In this document: in pieces, positions 49,455 to 57,894 of the stretch
How positions within the stretch are numbered: the first letter of the stretch is position 1
Layout of the letters: each line of letters opens with the position of its first letter
Origin: Streptomyces sp. 1-11
Lineage (GTDB): Bacteria; Actinomycetota; Actinomycetes; Streptomycetales; Streptomycetaceae
NCBI RefSeq assembly: GCF_007176755.1
Contig: NZ_BJTV01000021.1
Location: 32,736-96,735, forward strand
Reading direction: 5' to 3'
Length of the DNA: 64,000 nt
Notes under the pieces: generated by a model
The model's database searches: none
What the model saw: only the letters and a program-made list of their open reading frames with translations
What the model was told of the DNA's origin: nothing
Made by a program: the position numbers and the translations under genes

Positions 49455-50246
49455 ATGAGCGGTGTCATGAAGCGTATGGGGATGATCTTCCGCGCGAAGG
49501 CGAACAAGGCCCTTGACCGGGCCGAGGACCCGCGCGAGACCCTCGATTACTCGTACCAGAAGCAGCTCGAACTGCTGCAGAAGGTGCGCCGCGGGGTCGC
49601 CGACGTGGCGACCTCCCGCAAGCGCCTGGAACTCCAGCTCAACCAGCTGCAGCAGCAGTCCTCGAAGCTGGAGGACCAGGGCCGCAAGGCGCTCGCGCTG
49701 GGCCGTGAGGACCTGGCCCGCGAGGCGCTGTCCCGCCGCGCCGCCCTCCAGCAGCAGGTGACGGACCTGGAGACGCAGCACTCCACCCTCCAGGGCGAGG
49801 AGGAGAAGCTCACCCTCGCGGCCCAGCGGCTGCAGGCCAAGGTGGACGCCTTCCGGACGAAGAAGGAGACCATCAAGGCCACCTACACCGCCGCCCAGGC
49901 GCAGACCCGCATCGGGGAGGCCTTCTCCGGCATCTCCGAGGAGATGGGCGACGTCGGCCTCGCCATCCAGCGCGCCGAGGACAAGACCGCCCAGCTCCAG
50001 GCCCGGGCCGGCGCCATCGACGAGCTCCTCGCCTCCGGCGCCCTCGACGACCCCTCCGGCATGGCCAAGGACGACATCCAGGCCGAGCTGGACCGGCTCT
50101 CCGGTGGTACGGATGTAGAGCTGGAACTGCAGCGCATGAAGGCCGAGCTGGCCGGGGGCTCCTCGCAGCAGGCCATCGAGGGCGGCGCCGGCGGATCGCA
50201 GTCCCAGCAGCAGCCGCAGGACACCCCGCGCTTCGACAAGCAGTAG
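49455..50246 (+). CDS. pspA: PspA/IM30 phage-shock protein
   Basis: 263 aa. Family start MSGVMKRMGMIFRAKANKALDRAEDPRETLDYSYQKQLELLQKVRRGVADVATSRKRLELQ, long coiled coils, and a Gln/Gly-rich C-terminal tail (GGSQSQQQPQDTPRFDKQ). It is a membrane-damage-response protein that coats the inner membrane. The small gene after it (33 bp on) is PspAA, forming an operon; the related pspAB is 37 kb to the left. Confidence 0.93.
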   Translation: MSGVMKRMGMIFRAKANKALDRAEDPRETLDYSYQKQLELLQKVRRGVADVATSRKRLELQLNQLQQQSSKLEDQGRKALALGREDLAREALSRRAALQQQVTDLETQHSTLQGEEEKLTLAAQRLQAKVDAFRTKKETIKATYTAAQAQTRIGEAFSGISEEMGDVGLAIQRAEDKTAQLQARAGAIDELLASGALDDPSGMAKDDIQAELDRLSGGTDVELELQRMKAELAGGSSQQAIEGGAGGSQSQQQPQDTPRFDKQ

Positions 50247-50279
50247 TCCGGGCCGGGACCCCGAGCCGAGGAGGCCGAC

Positions 50280-50558
50280 GTGATCGTACGGATCATGGGG
50301 GAGGGCCAGGTGAAGCTGGACGACGCCCACTTCGCCGAGCTCAACGAGCTGGACGACGAACTGCTGGCCGAGGTGGAGGGCGGCGACGAGGCGGGCTTCC
50401 GCCGCACGCTCTCCACCCTGCTGGACGCCGTCCGGCGCCTCGGCGTCCCGCTGCCGGACGACGCCCTGGAACCCTCGGAACTCATCCTCCCGTCCCCTCA
50501 GGCGACGCTGGAGGAGGTCCGGGAGCTGCTCGGCGACGAGGGGCTCATCCCGGGCTGA
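50280..50558 (+). CDS. pspAA: PspA-associated protein PspAA
   Basis: 92 aa from a GTG (MIVRIMGEGQVKLDDAHFAELNELDDELLAEVEGGDEAGFRRTL). This is the typical small acidic PspAA that follows pspA in actinobacteria. It probably modulates PspA; the mechanism is not established. The C-terminus is EELLGDEGLIPG-like (VRELLGDEGLIPG). Confidence 0.85.
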   Translation: MIVRIMGEGQVKLDDAHFAELNELDDELLAEVEGGDEAGFRRTLSTLLDAVRRLGVPLPDDALEPSELILPSPQATLEEVRELLGDEGLIPG

Positions 50559-50738
50559 GCCGGCTCATACGGGCTGAGCCGCCCGAGGCGGGACGGGACG
50601 CCGGCGAGAAGACCCTGAACAGCGGGAACGGGAAGTCCGGCCGATGTGCGCGCCGCCCGCACCGGCCGGGTGCCGAGGGCGGGTGAGCCGCGCCTCGCGA
50701 GGTTCCGGCGCCCCGTCCCGCGCCGTACTGTTCAGCGG

Positions 50739-51956
50739 GTGAGCACTCTCGATCGCGCCCGGTGCAGCCTCAAGGCCCACCCCATGGCGCTGGACGCGGC
50801 CATCGCGGCGGGCGTGCTGGCGTGCATGGTCGCCGGCTCCTTCGCGGTGCCGCACGGCGCCAAGGGCGTCACCTGGGGCGTGCGCGTCCCCGACCCGCTC
50901 GGCCTCGTCCTGATGACCCTCGCCGCCGCCGCGCTGGTCCTGCGCCGCCGCTTCCCGAAGAGCGTCCTCGCCGTCACCGGCACCGCCTCCCTGGTCGAGT
51001 CCCTCACCGGCGACCCGCGCGCCCCGGTCGCGATGGCCGCCGTGGTCGCCCTCTACACCGTCGCCGCGACCACCGACCGCACCACCACCTGGCGTGTCGG
51101 CCTGCTCACCATGACCGTGCTGACCGCCGCCGCGATGCTCGCCGGACCCATGCCCTGGTACGCCCAGGAGAACCTGGGCCTGCTCGCCTGGACCGGCATC
51201 GGCGCCACCGCCGGCGACGCGGTGCGCAGCCGCCGCGCCGTCGTGCAGGCCATCCGGGAGCGCGCCGAACGCGCCGAGCGCACCCGCGAGGAGGAGGCCC
51301 GCCGCCGGGTCGCCGAGGAGCGGCTGCGCATCGCCCGCGACCTGCACGACGTGGTCGCCCACCACATAGCGCTCGTCAACGTGCAGGCCGGGGTCGCCGC
51401 CCACGTCATGGACCGGCGGCCCGACCAGGCCAAGGAGGCGCTCGCCCACGTCCGCGAGGCCAGCCGCAGCGCGCTCGACGAACTGCGCGCCACCGTCGGC
51501 CTGCTGCGCCAGTCCGGCGACCCCGAGGCGCCCACCGAGCCCGCCCCGGGCCTGAGCCGCCTCGACGAACTCGCCGGCACCTTCCGCAGCGCCGGGCTGC
51601 CGGTCGAGGTGGCCCGCACCGACCACGGCACCGAACTCCCGGCCGCCGTGGACCTGGCGGCCTACCGGTGCATCCAGGAGGCCCTGACCAACGTGCGCAA
51701 GCACGCCGGCGCCGAGGCGCGGGCCGAGGTCAGCGTCGTACGCGTCGGCGGCAGCATCGAGGTCACCGTGGTGGACGACGGCGCCGGCACCGGCGCGCCG
51801 GGGGACGGCGGCGGTCACGGGCTGCTCGGCATGCGGGAGCGGGTCAGCGCCGTCGGCGGCACTTTGACCACCGGGCCCCGTCACGGCGGCGGCTTCCGGG
51901 TCCATGCGATCCTGCCGGTCACGACCCGTAAGACGGCTCCCGGGGAGACCGCATGA
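50739..51956 (+). CDS. Two-component sensor histidine kinase, HisKA_3 type
   Basis: 405 aa from a GTG (MSTLDRARCSLKAHPMALDAAIAAG). Four or more membrane segments up to residue 160, then a coiled stretch and His203 in RLRIARDLHDVVAHHIALVN. The ATPase domain shows LTNVRKHAG and DDGAGTG...GHGLLGMRERV. The TGA overlaps the ATG of the regulator by 4 bp, so they are coupled. Different family from the kinase at 2.3 kb. Confidence 0.93.
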   Translation: MSTLDRARCSLKAHPMALDAAIAAGVLACMVAGSFAVPHGAKGVTWGVRVPDPLGLVLMTLAAAALVLRRRFPKSVLAVTGTASLVESLTGDPRAPVAMAAVVALYTVAATTDRTTTWRVGLLTMTVLTAAAMLAGPMPWYAQENLGLLAWTGIGATAGDAVRSRRAVVQAIRERAERAERTREEEARRRVAEERLRIARDLHDVVAHHIALVNVQAGVAAHVMDRRPDQAKEALAHVREASRSALDELRATVGLLRQSGDPEAPTEPAPGLSRLDELAGTFRSAGLPVEVARTDHGTELPAAVDLAAYRCIQEALTNVRKHAGAEARAEVSVVRVGGSIEVTVVDDGAGTGAPGDGGGHGLLGMRERVSAVGGTLTTGPRHGGGFRVHAILPVTTRKTAPGETA

Positions 51957-52630
51957 CGATCCGTGTCCTGCTCGCCGACGACCAGGCGCTGCTGCGCAGC
52001 GCGTTCCGGGTGCTGGTCGACTCCGAGTCCGACATGGAGGTGGTGGGCGAGGCCTCCGACGGCGCCGAGGCGGTCCGGCTGGCCAGGGAGCGCGCCGCCG
52101 ACGTCGTCCTCATGGACATCCGCATGCCCGGCACCGACGGCCTCGCCGCAACCCGCCTGATCAGCGCCGACCCCGGCCTGGCCCAGGTGCACGTGGTCAT
52201 ACTGACCACCTTCGAGGTCGACGACTACGTCGTGCAGTCGCTGCGCGCCGGCGCCTGCGGGTTCCTCGGCAAGGGCAGCGAACCCGAGGAACTGCTGAAC
52301 GCCATCCGGGTCGCCGCCGGCGGCGAGGCGCTGCTCTCCCCGGCCGCCACCAAGGGCCTGATCGCCCGCTTCCTCGCCCAGGGCGACGACGACGGCCGCG
52401 ACCCGGCCCGCTCCGAGCGGCTCGGCGCGCTCACCGGCCGGGAGCGCGAGGTCCTGGTCCAGGTCGCCGGCGGCCACTCCAACGACGAGATCGCCGAACG
52501 CTTGGAGGTCAGCCCGCTGACGGTGAAGACACACGTCAACCGGGCCATGGCCAAGCTGGGCGCACGGGACCGGGCACAGCTCGTGGTCATCGCGTACGAG
52601 TCGGGTCTGGTACGTCCGAGGATGGACTGA
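51953..52630 (+). CDS. NarL/LuxR-family response regulator
   Basis: 225 aa. Phospho-acceptor Asp55 in VVLMDIRMPGTDG, Lys in FLGKGSEP, HTH from ALTGREREVLVQVAGGHSNDEIAERLEVSPLTVKTHVNRAMAKLG. It overlaps the kinase by 4 bp (ATGA), a clear pair. The RND transporter begins 157 bp downstream in the same direction, so it may be a target. Confidence 0.95.
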   Translation: MTIRVLLADDQALLRSAFRVLVDSESDMEVVGEASDGAEAVRLARERAADVVLMDIRMPGTDGLAATRLISADPGLAQVHVVILTTFEVDDYVVQSLRAGACGFLGKGSEPEELLNAIRVAAGGEALLSPAATKGLIARFLAQGDDDGRDPARSERLGALTGREREVLVQVAGGHSNDEIAERLEVSPLTVKTHVNRAMAKLGARDRAQLVVIAYESGLVRPRMD

Positions 52631-52786
52631 TCTCCACCCGCGTGTACTGCGCGGGGAGTAGGCGCCGGATAAGGAAATGGACCTGGGGGCTACGGAACCG
52701 CGGTCCGGCATGCCCCATGGTGGGGTGGGCGCTCGTCCGCGTCCCGCGGCAGCTCCTGCCGTTCACAGAAGAGAGATCCCTGACCC

Positions 52787-55700
52787 ATGTCCTGGCTGTC
52801 GAGATTCAGCCTCGCACAACGGGCCCTGATCGGCCTGATGTCGCTCATCGCGCTCGTCTTCGGGCTGATCGCGATCCCTCAGATCAAGCAGCAGCTGCTG
52901 CCCACCATCGAACTGCCCATGGTGTCGGTCATCGCGCCGTACCACGGCGCCTCTCCCGACGTCGTGGAGAAGCAGGTCGTCGAGCCCATCGAGAACAACC
53001 TGCAGGGCGTCGACGGCGTCACCGGCGTCACCTCCACCGCGAGCGAGGGCAACGCCGTGATCATGGCGTCCTTCGACTACGGCAACGACACCAAGCGGCT
53101 CGTCTCCGACGTCCAGCAGGCCGTCAACCGGGCCCGCAACCAGCTTCCCGACGACGTCGACCCGCAGGTCGTCTCCGGCTCCACGGACGACATGCCGACC
53201 GTGGTCCTCGCCGTCACCTCCGACAAGGACCAGCAGGCCCTCGCCGACCAGCTCGACACCACCGTCGTGCCGGCCCTGAAGGACATCGACGGCGTCGGCC
53301 GCGTCCAGGTCACCGGCGCCCGGGACCTGCAGGTCGCGGTCACCCCGGACGACGCGAAGCTGGCGAAGGCCGGGCTCACCTCCGCCGCCCTCGGCCAGGC
53401 CCTGCAGGCGGGCGGCGCGACCGTCCCGGCCGGCTCCTTCGACGAGGACGGCGCCAACCGCACCGTCCAGGTCGGCGGCGGCTTCACCTCGCTGAAGCAG
53501 ATCCGGAACCTGCGGGTCACCGGCGAGGGCGCGGACGAGCCCGTGCGCCTCGGCGACGTGGCCACGGTGAAGGAGCAGCCGGCCCCGGCGGACTCCATCA
53601 CCCGCACCGACGGCCGGCCCAGCCTCGCCGTCAACGTCACCATGGACCACGACGGCAGCGCGGTCTCCATCTCCGACGCGGTCAAGGACAGGCTGCCCGC
53701 CCTGCGGGCGGACCTCGGCTCCGGCGCGAAGCTCACGGTCGTCAGCGACCAGGGCCCGGCCGTCTCCAAGTCCATCAAGGGCCTGACCACGGAAGGCGCG
53801 CTGGGTCTGCTCTTCGCCGTCCTGGTCATCCTGGTCTTCCTCGCCTCGGTCCGCTCGACGCTGGTCACCGCGGTGTCCATCCCGCTGTCGGTGGTCCTCG
53901 CGCTCATCGTGCTGTGGACCCGCGGCCTGTCGCTGAACATGCTCACGCTCGGCGCGCTGACCATCGCCATCGGCCGGGTCGTCGACGACTCGATCGTGGT
54001 CCTGGAGAACATCAAGCGGCACCTCGGCTACGGCGAGGAGCGCCGGGAGGCGATCCTGGGCGCGGTGCGCGAGGTGGCCGGCGCGGTCACCTCCTCGACC
54101 CTCACCACGGTCGCCGTGTTCCTGCCGATCGGCCTGGTCGGCGGCATGGTGGGCGCCCTGTTCGGCTCGTTCAGCATCACCGTGACGGCGGCCCTGCTCG
54201 CGTCCCTGCTGGTCTCGCTGACGGTCGTGCCGGTCCTGTCCTACTGGTTCCTGCGCGCGCCCAAGGGCACCCCCGAGGACGCCGAGGAGGCGCGCCGGGT
54301 GGCCGAGGAGAAGGAGGCGAAGAGCCGCCTCCAGCGCGTCTACGTCCCCGTCCTGCGCTTCGCCACCCGCCGCCGGCTCACCAGCGTGCTGATCGCGGTG
54401 GCCGTCCTGGTCGTCACGTTCGGCATGTCCGGACTGCTGAAGACGAACTTCTTCGACCAGGGCGACCAGGAGGTCCTCACGGTCAAGCAGAAGCTGAAGC
54501 CCGGCACCAGCCTGGCGGCCACCGACGCGCAGGCGAGGAAGGTGGAGAAGCTGCTCGCCTCCACCGACGGCGTCAAGGACTACCAGGTCACCGTCGGCTC
54601 CTCCGGCTTCATGGCGGCCTTCGGCGGCGGCACCGACACCAACCAGGCGTCGTACCAGGTCATGCTGAAGGACTCGGCGTCCTACGACGACGTGCAGAAG
54701 CATCTCGAGGACGGCCTGAAGAAGCTCGACGGCATCGGCACGACCACGGTCTCCGCCGGTGACGGCTTCGGCAGCCAGGACCTCAGCGTGGTGGTCAAGG
54801 CCTCCGACGCCGGCGCGCTGCGCGAGGCCGCCGAGCGGGTCCGCTCCACGGTGGCCGGCCTGGACGACGTCACCGACGTCACCAGCGACCTGGCCCAGAG
54901 TGTGCCGCGGATCTCGGTCAAGGCCAACGCCAAGGCGGCCGCTGCCGGGTTCGACGACCAGAAGCTGGGCGCCGCGGTCGCGCAGGCCGTGCGCGGCACG
55001 ACGGCCGCCAAGGCGGTCCTCGACGACACCGAGCGCGACGTCGTCGTGAGGTCGGCCGAGCCCGCCACCACCCTGGCGCAGCTCAAGGCGCTGCGCCTCG
55101 GCCCGGTGAAGCTCGGTGACGTGGCCACCGTCAAGGTGGTGGACGGCCCGGTGTCGATGACCCGTATCGACGGCCGGCGCGCCGCGACCGTCACGGCCCG
55201 GCCGACCGGCGACAACACCGGCGCGGTCAGCAGCCAGCTCCAGTCGCGGATCAAGGCCCTGAAGCTCCCGGCGGGGGCGCGGGCGGAGATCGGCGGCGTC
55301 TCCTCCGACCAGGACGACGCGTTCAAGAACCTGGGTCTGGCCATGCTGGCGGCGATCGCGATCGTCTTCATGCTGCTGGTGGCGACGTTCCGTTCGCTGG
55401 TGCAGCCGCTGATCCTGCTGGTGTCCGTGCCGTTCGCGGCCACGGGCGCGATCGGCCTGCTGGTCGTCACGGGCACCCCCATGGGCGTCCCGGCCATGAT
55501 CGGCATGCTGATGCTGATCGGCATCGTGGTGACCAACGCGATCGTGCTGATCGACCTGATCAACCAGTACCGCAGGCAGGGCCACGGCGTCGTGGAGGCC
55601 GTGATCGAGGGTGGCCGGCACCGGCTGCGGCCCATCCTCATGACGGCGCTGGCGACCATCTTCGCCCTGCTCCCGATGGCCCTGGGCGTCACCGGCGAGG

Positions 55701-55885
55701 GCGGCTTCATCGCCCAGCCGCTGGCCGTGGTCGTCATCGGCGGCCTGATCAGCTCGACCCTGCTGACCCTGCTCCTGGTCCCGACGCTCTACGCGATGCT
55801 CGAACTCCGCAAGGAGCGGCGCGCGCGGAAGAAGACGGCCGAGCGGGAGCCGGAGCCCGAGGCGCTGGAGCCCGCGGGCGTCTGA
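52787..55885 (+). CDS. RND-superfamily efflux transporter (HAE1/AcrB-like)
   Basis: 1032 aa, the full length of an AcrB-type protein, unlike the shorter MmpL. Starts MSWLSRFSLAQRALIGLMSLIALVFGLIAIPQIKQQLLPTIELPMVSV. Twelve membrane segments are expected; the proton-relay region holds VVDDSIVVLENIKRHL and the second half has LMLIGIVVTNAIVLIDLINQYR. Gram-positive cells have no outer membrane, so it probably exports lipids or drugs to the surface. No periplasmic adaptor gene is near. Downstream of a two-component pair that may control it. Confidence 0.92.
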   Translation: MSWLSRFSLAQRALIGLMSLIALVFGLIAIPQIKQQLLPTIELPMVSVIAPYHGASPDVVEKQVVEPIENNLQGVDGVTGVTSTASEGNAVIMASFDYGNDTKRLVSDVQQAVNRARNQLPDDVDPQVVSGSTDDMPTVVLAVTSDKDQQALADQLDTTVVPALKDIDGVGRVQVTGARDLQVAVTPDDAKLAKAGLTSAALGQALQAGGATVPAGSFDEDGANRTVQVGGGFTSLKQIRNLRVTGEGADEPVRLGDVATVKEQPAPADSITRTDGRPSLAVNVTMDHDGSAVSISDAVKDRLPALRADLGSGAKLTVVSDQGPAVSKSIKGLTTEGALGLLFAVLVILVFLASVRSTLVTAVSIPLSVVLALIVLWTRGLSLNMLTLGALTIAIGRVVDDSIVVLENIKRHLGYGEERREAILGAVREVAGAVTSSTLTTVAVFLPIGLVGGMVGALFGSFSITVTAALLASLLVSLTVVPVLSYWFLRAPKGTPEDAEEARRVAEEKEAKSRLQRVYVPVLRFATRRRLTSVLIAVAVLVVTFGMSGLLKTNFFDQGDQEVLTVKQKLKPGTSLAATDAQARKVEKLLASTDGVKDYQVTVGSSGFMAAFGGGTDTNQASYQVMLKDSASYDDVQKHLEDGLKKLDGIGTTTVSAGDGFGSQDLSVVVKASDAGALREAAERVRSTVAGLDDVTDVTSDLAQSVPRISVKANAKAAAAGFDDQKLGAAVAQAVRGTTAAKAVLDDTERDVVVRSAEPATTLAQLKALRLGPVKLGDVATVKVVDGPVSMTRIDGRRAATVTARPTGDNTGAVSSQLQSRIKALKLPAGARAEIGGVSSDQDDAFKNLGLAMLAAIAIVFMLLVATFRSLVQPLILLVSVPFAATGAIGLLVVTGTPMGVPAMIGMLMLIGIVVTNAIVLIDLINQYRRQGHGVVEAVIEGGRHRLRPILMTALATIFALLPMALGVTGEGGFIAQPLAVVVIGGLISSTLLTLLLVPTLYAMLELRKERRARKKTAEREPEPEALEPAGV

Positions 55886-55894
55886 GCGAACGAC

Positions 55895-55929
55895 GGGGCC
55901 CGGTCCGCGCAGTGTGCGGACCGGGCCCC
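55895..55929. terminator. Bidirectional terminator hairpin
   Basis: A perfect 14-bp stem (GGGGCCCGGTCCGC and complement) with a 7-nt loop lies 10 bp after the RND transporter stop and 20 bp before the nadA stop. Serves both convergent genes. Confidence 0.87.
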
Positions 55930-55948
55930 TGCGTGTGCCGGTGAACCG

Positions 55949-57133
55949 TTACGGCAGCGCCAGCATCCGCTCCAGGGCGAGCTTGGCGAAGGTCTCCGTC
56001 TCCTCGTCGACCTCGATCCGGTTGACCAGGTTGCCCTCGGCCAGGGACTCCAGCGCCCAGACCAGGTGGGGCAGGTCGATGCGGTTCATGGTCGAGCAGA
56101 AGCAGACCGTCTTGTCGAGGAAGACGATCTCCTTGCCCTCGGGCGCGAAACGGTTCGCCAGCCGGCGCACCAGGTTCAGCTCGGTGCCGATGGCCCACTT
56201 GGAGCCGGCCGGGGCGGCCTCCAGGGCCTTGATGATGTACTCCGTCGAACCGACGTAGTCGGCGGCGGCCACGACCTCGTGCCTGCACTCCGGGTGGACC
56301 AGGACGTTCACGCCCGGGATGCGCTCGCGGACGTCGTTGACCGAGTCCAGGCTGAAGCGGCCGTGCACCGAGCAGTGACCACGCCACAGGATCATCTTCG
56401 CGGCGCGCAGCTCCTCGGCGGTCAGCCCGCCGTTCGGCTTGTGCGGGTTGTAGACCACGCAGTCGTCCAGGGACATGCCCATGTCCCGCACCGCGGTGTT
56501 GCGGCCCAGGTGCTGGTCGGGCAGGAAGAGGACCTTCTCGCCCTGCTCGAAGGCCCAGTCGAGGGCGCGCTTGGCGTTGGACGAGGTGCAGATGGTGCCG
56601 CCGTGCCTGCCGGTGAACGCCTTGATGTCCGCCGAGGAGTTCATGTACGAGACCGGCACCACCTGATCGGCCACGCCCGCCTCGGTCAGCACGTCCCAGC
56701 ACTCGGCGACCTGCTCGGCGGTGGCCATGTCGGCCATGGAGCAGCCGGCGGCCAGGTCGGGCAGGACCACCTTCTGGTCGGCCGACGTCAGGATGTCCGC
56801 CGACTCGGCCATGAAGTGCACACCGCAGAAGACGATGTACTCGGCCTCCGGGCGCGCGGCCGCGTCCCGGGCCAGCTTGAAGGAGTCGCCCGTGACGTCG
56901 GCGAACTGGATGACCTCGTCGCGCTGGTAGTGGTGGCCGAGCACGAAGACCTTGTCGCCGAGCTTCTCCTTGGCCGCGCGGGCGCGCGCCACCAGGTCCG
57001 GGTCGGACGGCGAGGGCAGGTCGCCGGGGCACTCGACACCCCGCTCGCTCTTCGGGTCGGCCTCACGGCCGAGCAGCAGCAGGGCGAGCGGAGACGGCTG
57101 TACGTCGAGCTCCGGGGTCTGGGCGGTGGTCAC
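55949..57133 (-). CDS. nadA: Quinolinate synthase A
   Basis: 394 aa from a GTG 8 bp after AAAGGG (MTTAQTPELDVQPSPLALLLLG). Makes quinolinate from iminoaspartate and dihydroxyacetone phosphate. Three Cys expected to hold a [4Fe-4S] cluster are in VFCGVHFMAESAD, RGHCSVHGRF and TVCFCSTMNRID. Motifs VLGHHYQRDEVIQFADVTGDS and YNPHKPNGG are typical. nadB and nadC are not seen here. The iron-sulfur need fits the adjacent erpA. Confidence 0.96.
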   Translation of the reverse strand: MTTAQTPELDVQPSPLALLLLGREADPKSERGVECPGDLPSPSDPDLVARARAAKEKLGDKVFVLGHHYQRDEVIQFADVTGDSFKLARDAAARPEAEYIVFCGVHFMAESADILTSADQKVVLPDLAAGCSMADMATAEQVAECWDVLTEAGVADQVVPVSYMNSSADIKAFTGRHGGTICTSSNAKRALDWAFEQGEKVLFLPDQHLGRNTAVRDMGMSLDDCVVYNPHKPNGGLTAEELRAAKMILWRGHCSVHGRFSLDSVNDVRERIPGVNVLVHPECRHEVVAAADYVGSTEYIIKALEAAPAGSKWAIGTELNLVRRLANRFAPEGKEIVFLDKTVCFCSTMNRIDLPHLVWALESLAEGNLVNRIEVDEETETFAKLALERMLALP

Positions 57134-57407
57134 GACACACACCCTTTCTACTTTTCGTCTAACTGACGCTATCTATCATAGCCGCTTCATGTCACTTTGA
57201 CGATGCCCATAGTGTCCATGTGACGTGAATCCCGCCCGGGCCGCCCCGGTCGCTCCACAGGCCGCTGTCCGTGTCCACGGGCGTGTGCGAGCATGAAGAA
57301 GGAACCAGAAACGCGACCACGCGATTGCCCGGCCCGGAATGAATCCGCGGATGCGCCGGTTGCACTCGTTCGGCAAGCAGTCTCCGTACAACCCGGGAGA
57401 GATGTAG
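57134..57407. promoter_or_regulatory. Divergent promoter region of nadA and erpA
   Basis: 274 bp between two divergent starts. It is unusually A+T-rich near 57140-57190, with no clear -35/-10 that I trust. No gene is seen. Confidence 0.4.
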
Positions 57408-57764
57408 ATGTCCGTATCGGACGAGACCACCACCGTCACCGACGGCATCATCCTGACCGACGCCGCCGCGTCGAAGGTCAAGGCCCTGCTCGACCAGGAA
57501 GGCCGCGACGACCTCGCCCTGCGGGTCGCCGTCCAGCCCGGCGGCTGCTCCGGCCTGCGCTACCAGCTCTTCTTCGACGAGCGCTCGCTCGACGGCGACG
57601 TGGTGAAGGACTTCGGCGGGGTCAAGGTCGTCACCGACCGCATGAGCGCTCCGTACCTCGGCGGCGCCACCGTCGACTTCGTGGACACGATCGAGAAGCA
57701 GGGCTTCACGATCGACAACCCGAATGCGACGGGCTCCTGCGCCTGCGGCGACTCCTTCAGCTGA
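57408..57764 (+). CDS. erpA: Iron-sulfur cluster insertion protein (ErpA/IscA, HesB family)
   Basis: 118 aa. Three Cys: QPGGCSGLRYQL and the SCACGDSFS end. A-type carrier that delivers clusters to apo-proteins. Starts MSVSDETTTVTDGIILTDAAASKVKALLDQEG after GGGAGAG. Divergent from nadA, whose cluster it may supply. Confidence 0.94.
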   Translation: MSVSDETTTVTDGIILTDAAASKVKALLDQEGRDDLALRVAVQPGGCSGLRYQLFFDERSLDGDVVKDFGGVKVVTDRMSAPYLGGATVDFVDTIEKQGFTIDNPNATGSCACGDSFS

Positions 57765-57781
57765 ACCGGCCACGGCCTGAA

Positions 57782-57827
57782 GCACGAAGCGGCGGCACCC
57801 CTTCTCCAGGGGGCCGCCGCTTCGTGC
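57782..57827. terminator. Terminator hairpin downstream of erpA
   Basis: A perfect 15-bp stem (GCACGAAGCGGCGGC / GCCGCCGCTTCGTGC) with a 16-nt loop, 18 bp after the erpA stop. It is followed immediately by 15-bp tandem repeats. Confidence 0.78.
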
Positions 57828-57877
57828 GTCGAGGCTCCGTGCGTCGAGGCTCCGTGCGCCGCCCCTCCGTGCGCCGC
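57824..57877 (+). repeat. 15-bp tandem repeats
   Basis: The unit GTGCGTCGAGGCTCC occurs twice in a row (57824-57853) and continues as GTGCGCCGCCCCTCC and GTGCGCCGC. The repeat begins inside the right arm of the hairpin and ends about 18 bp before the next gene's stop codon. Confidence 0.75.
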
Positions 57878-57894
57878 GCGGGCGTGGGGGCGTC

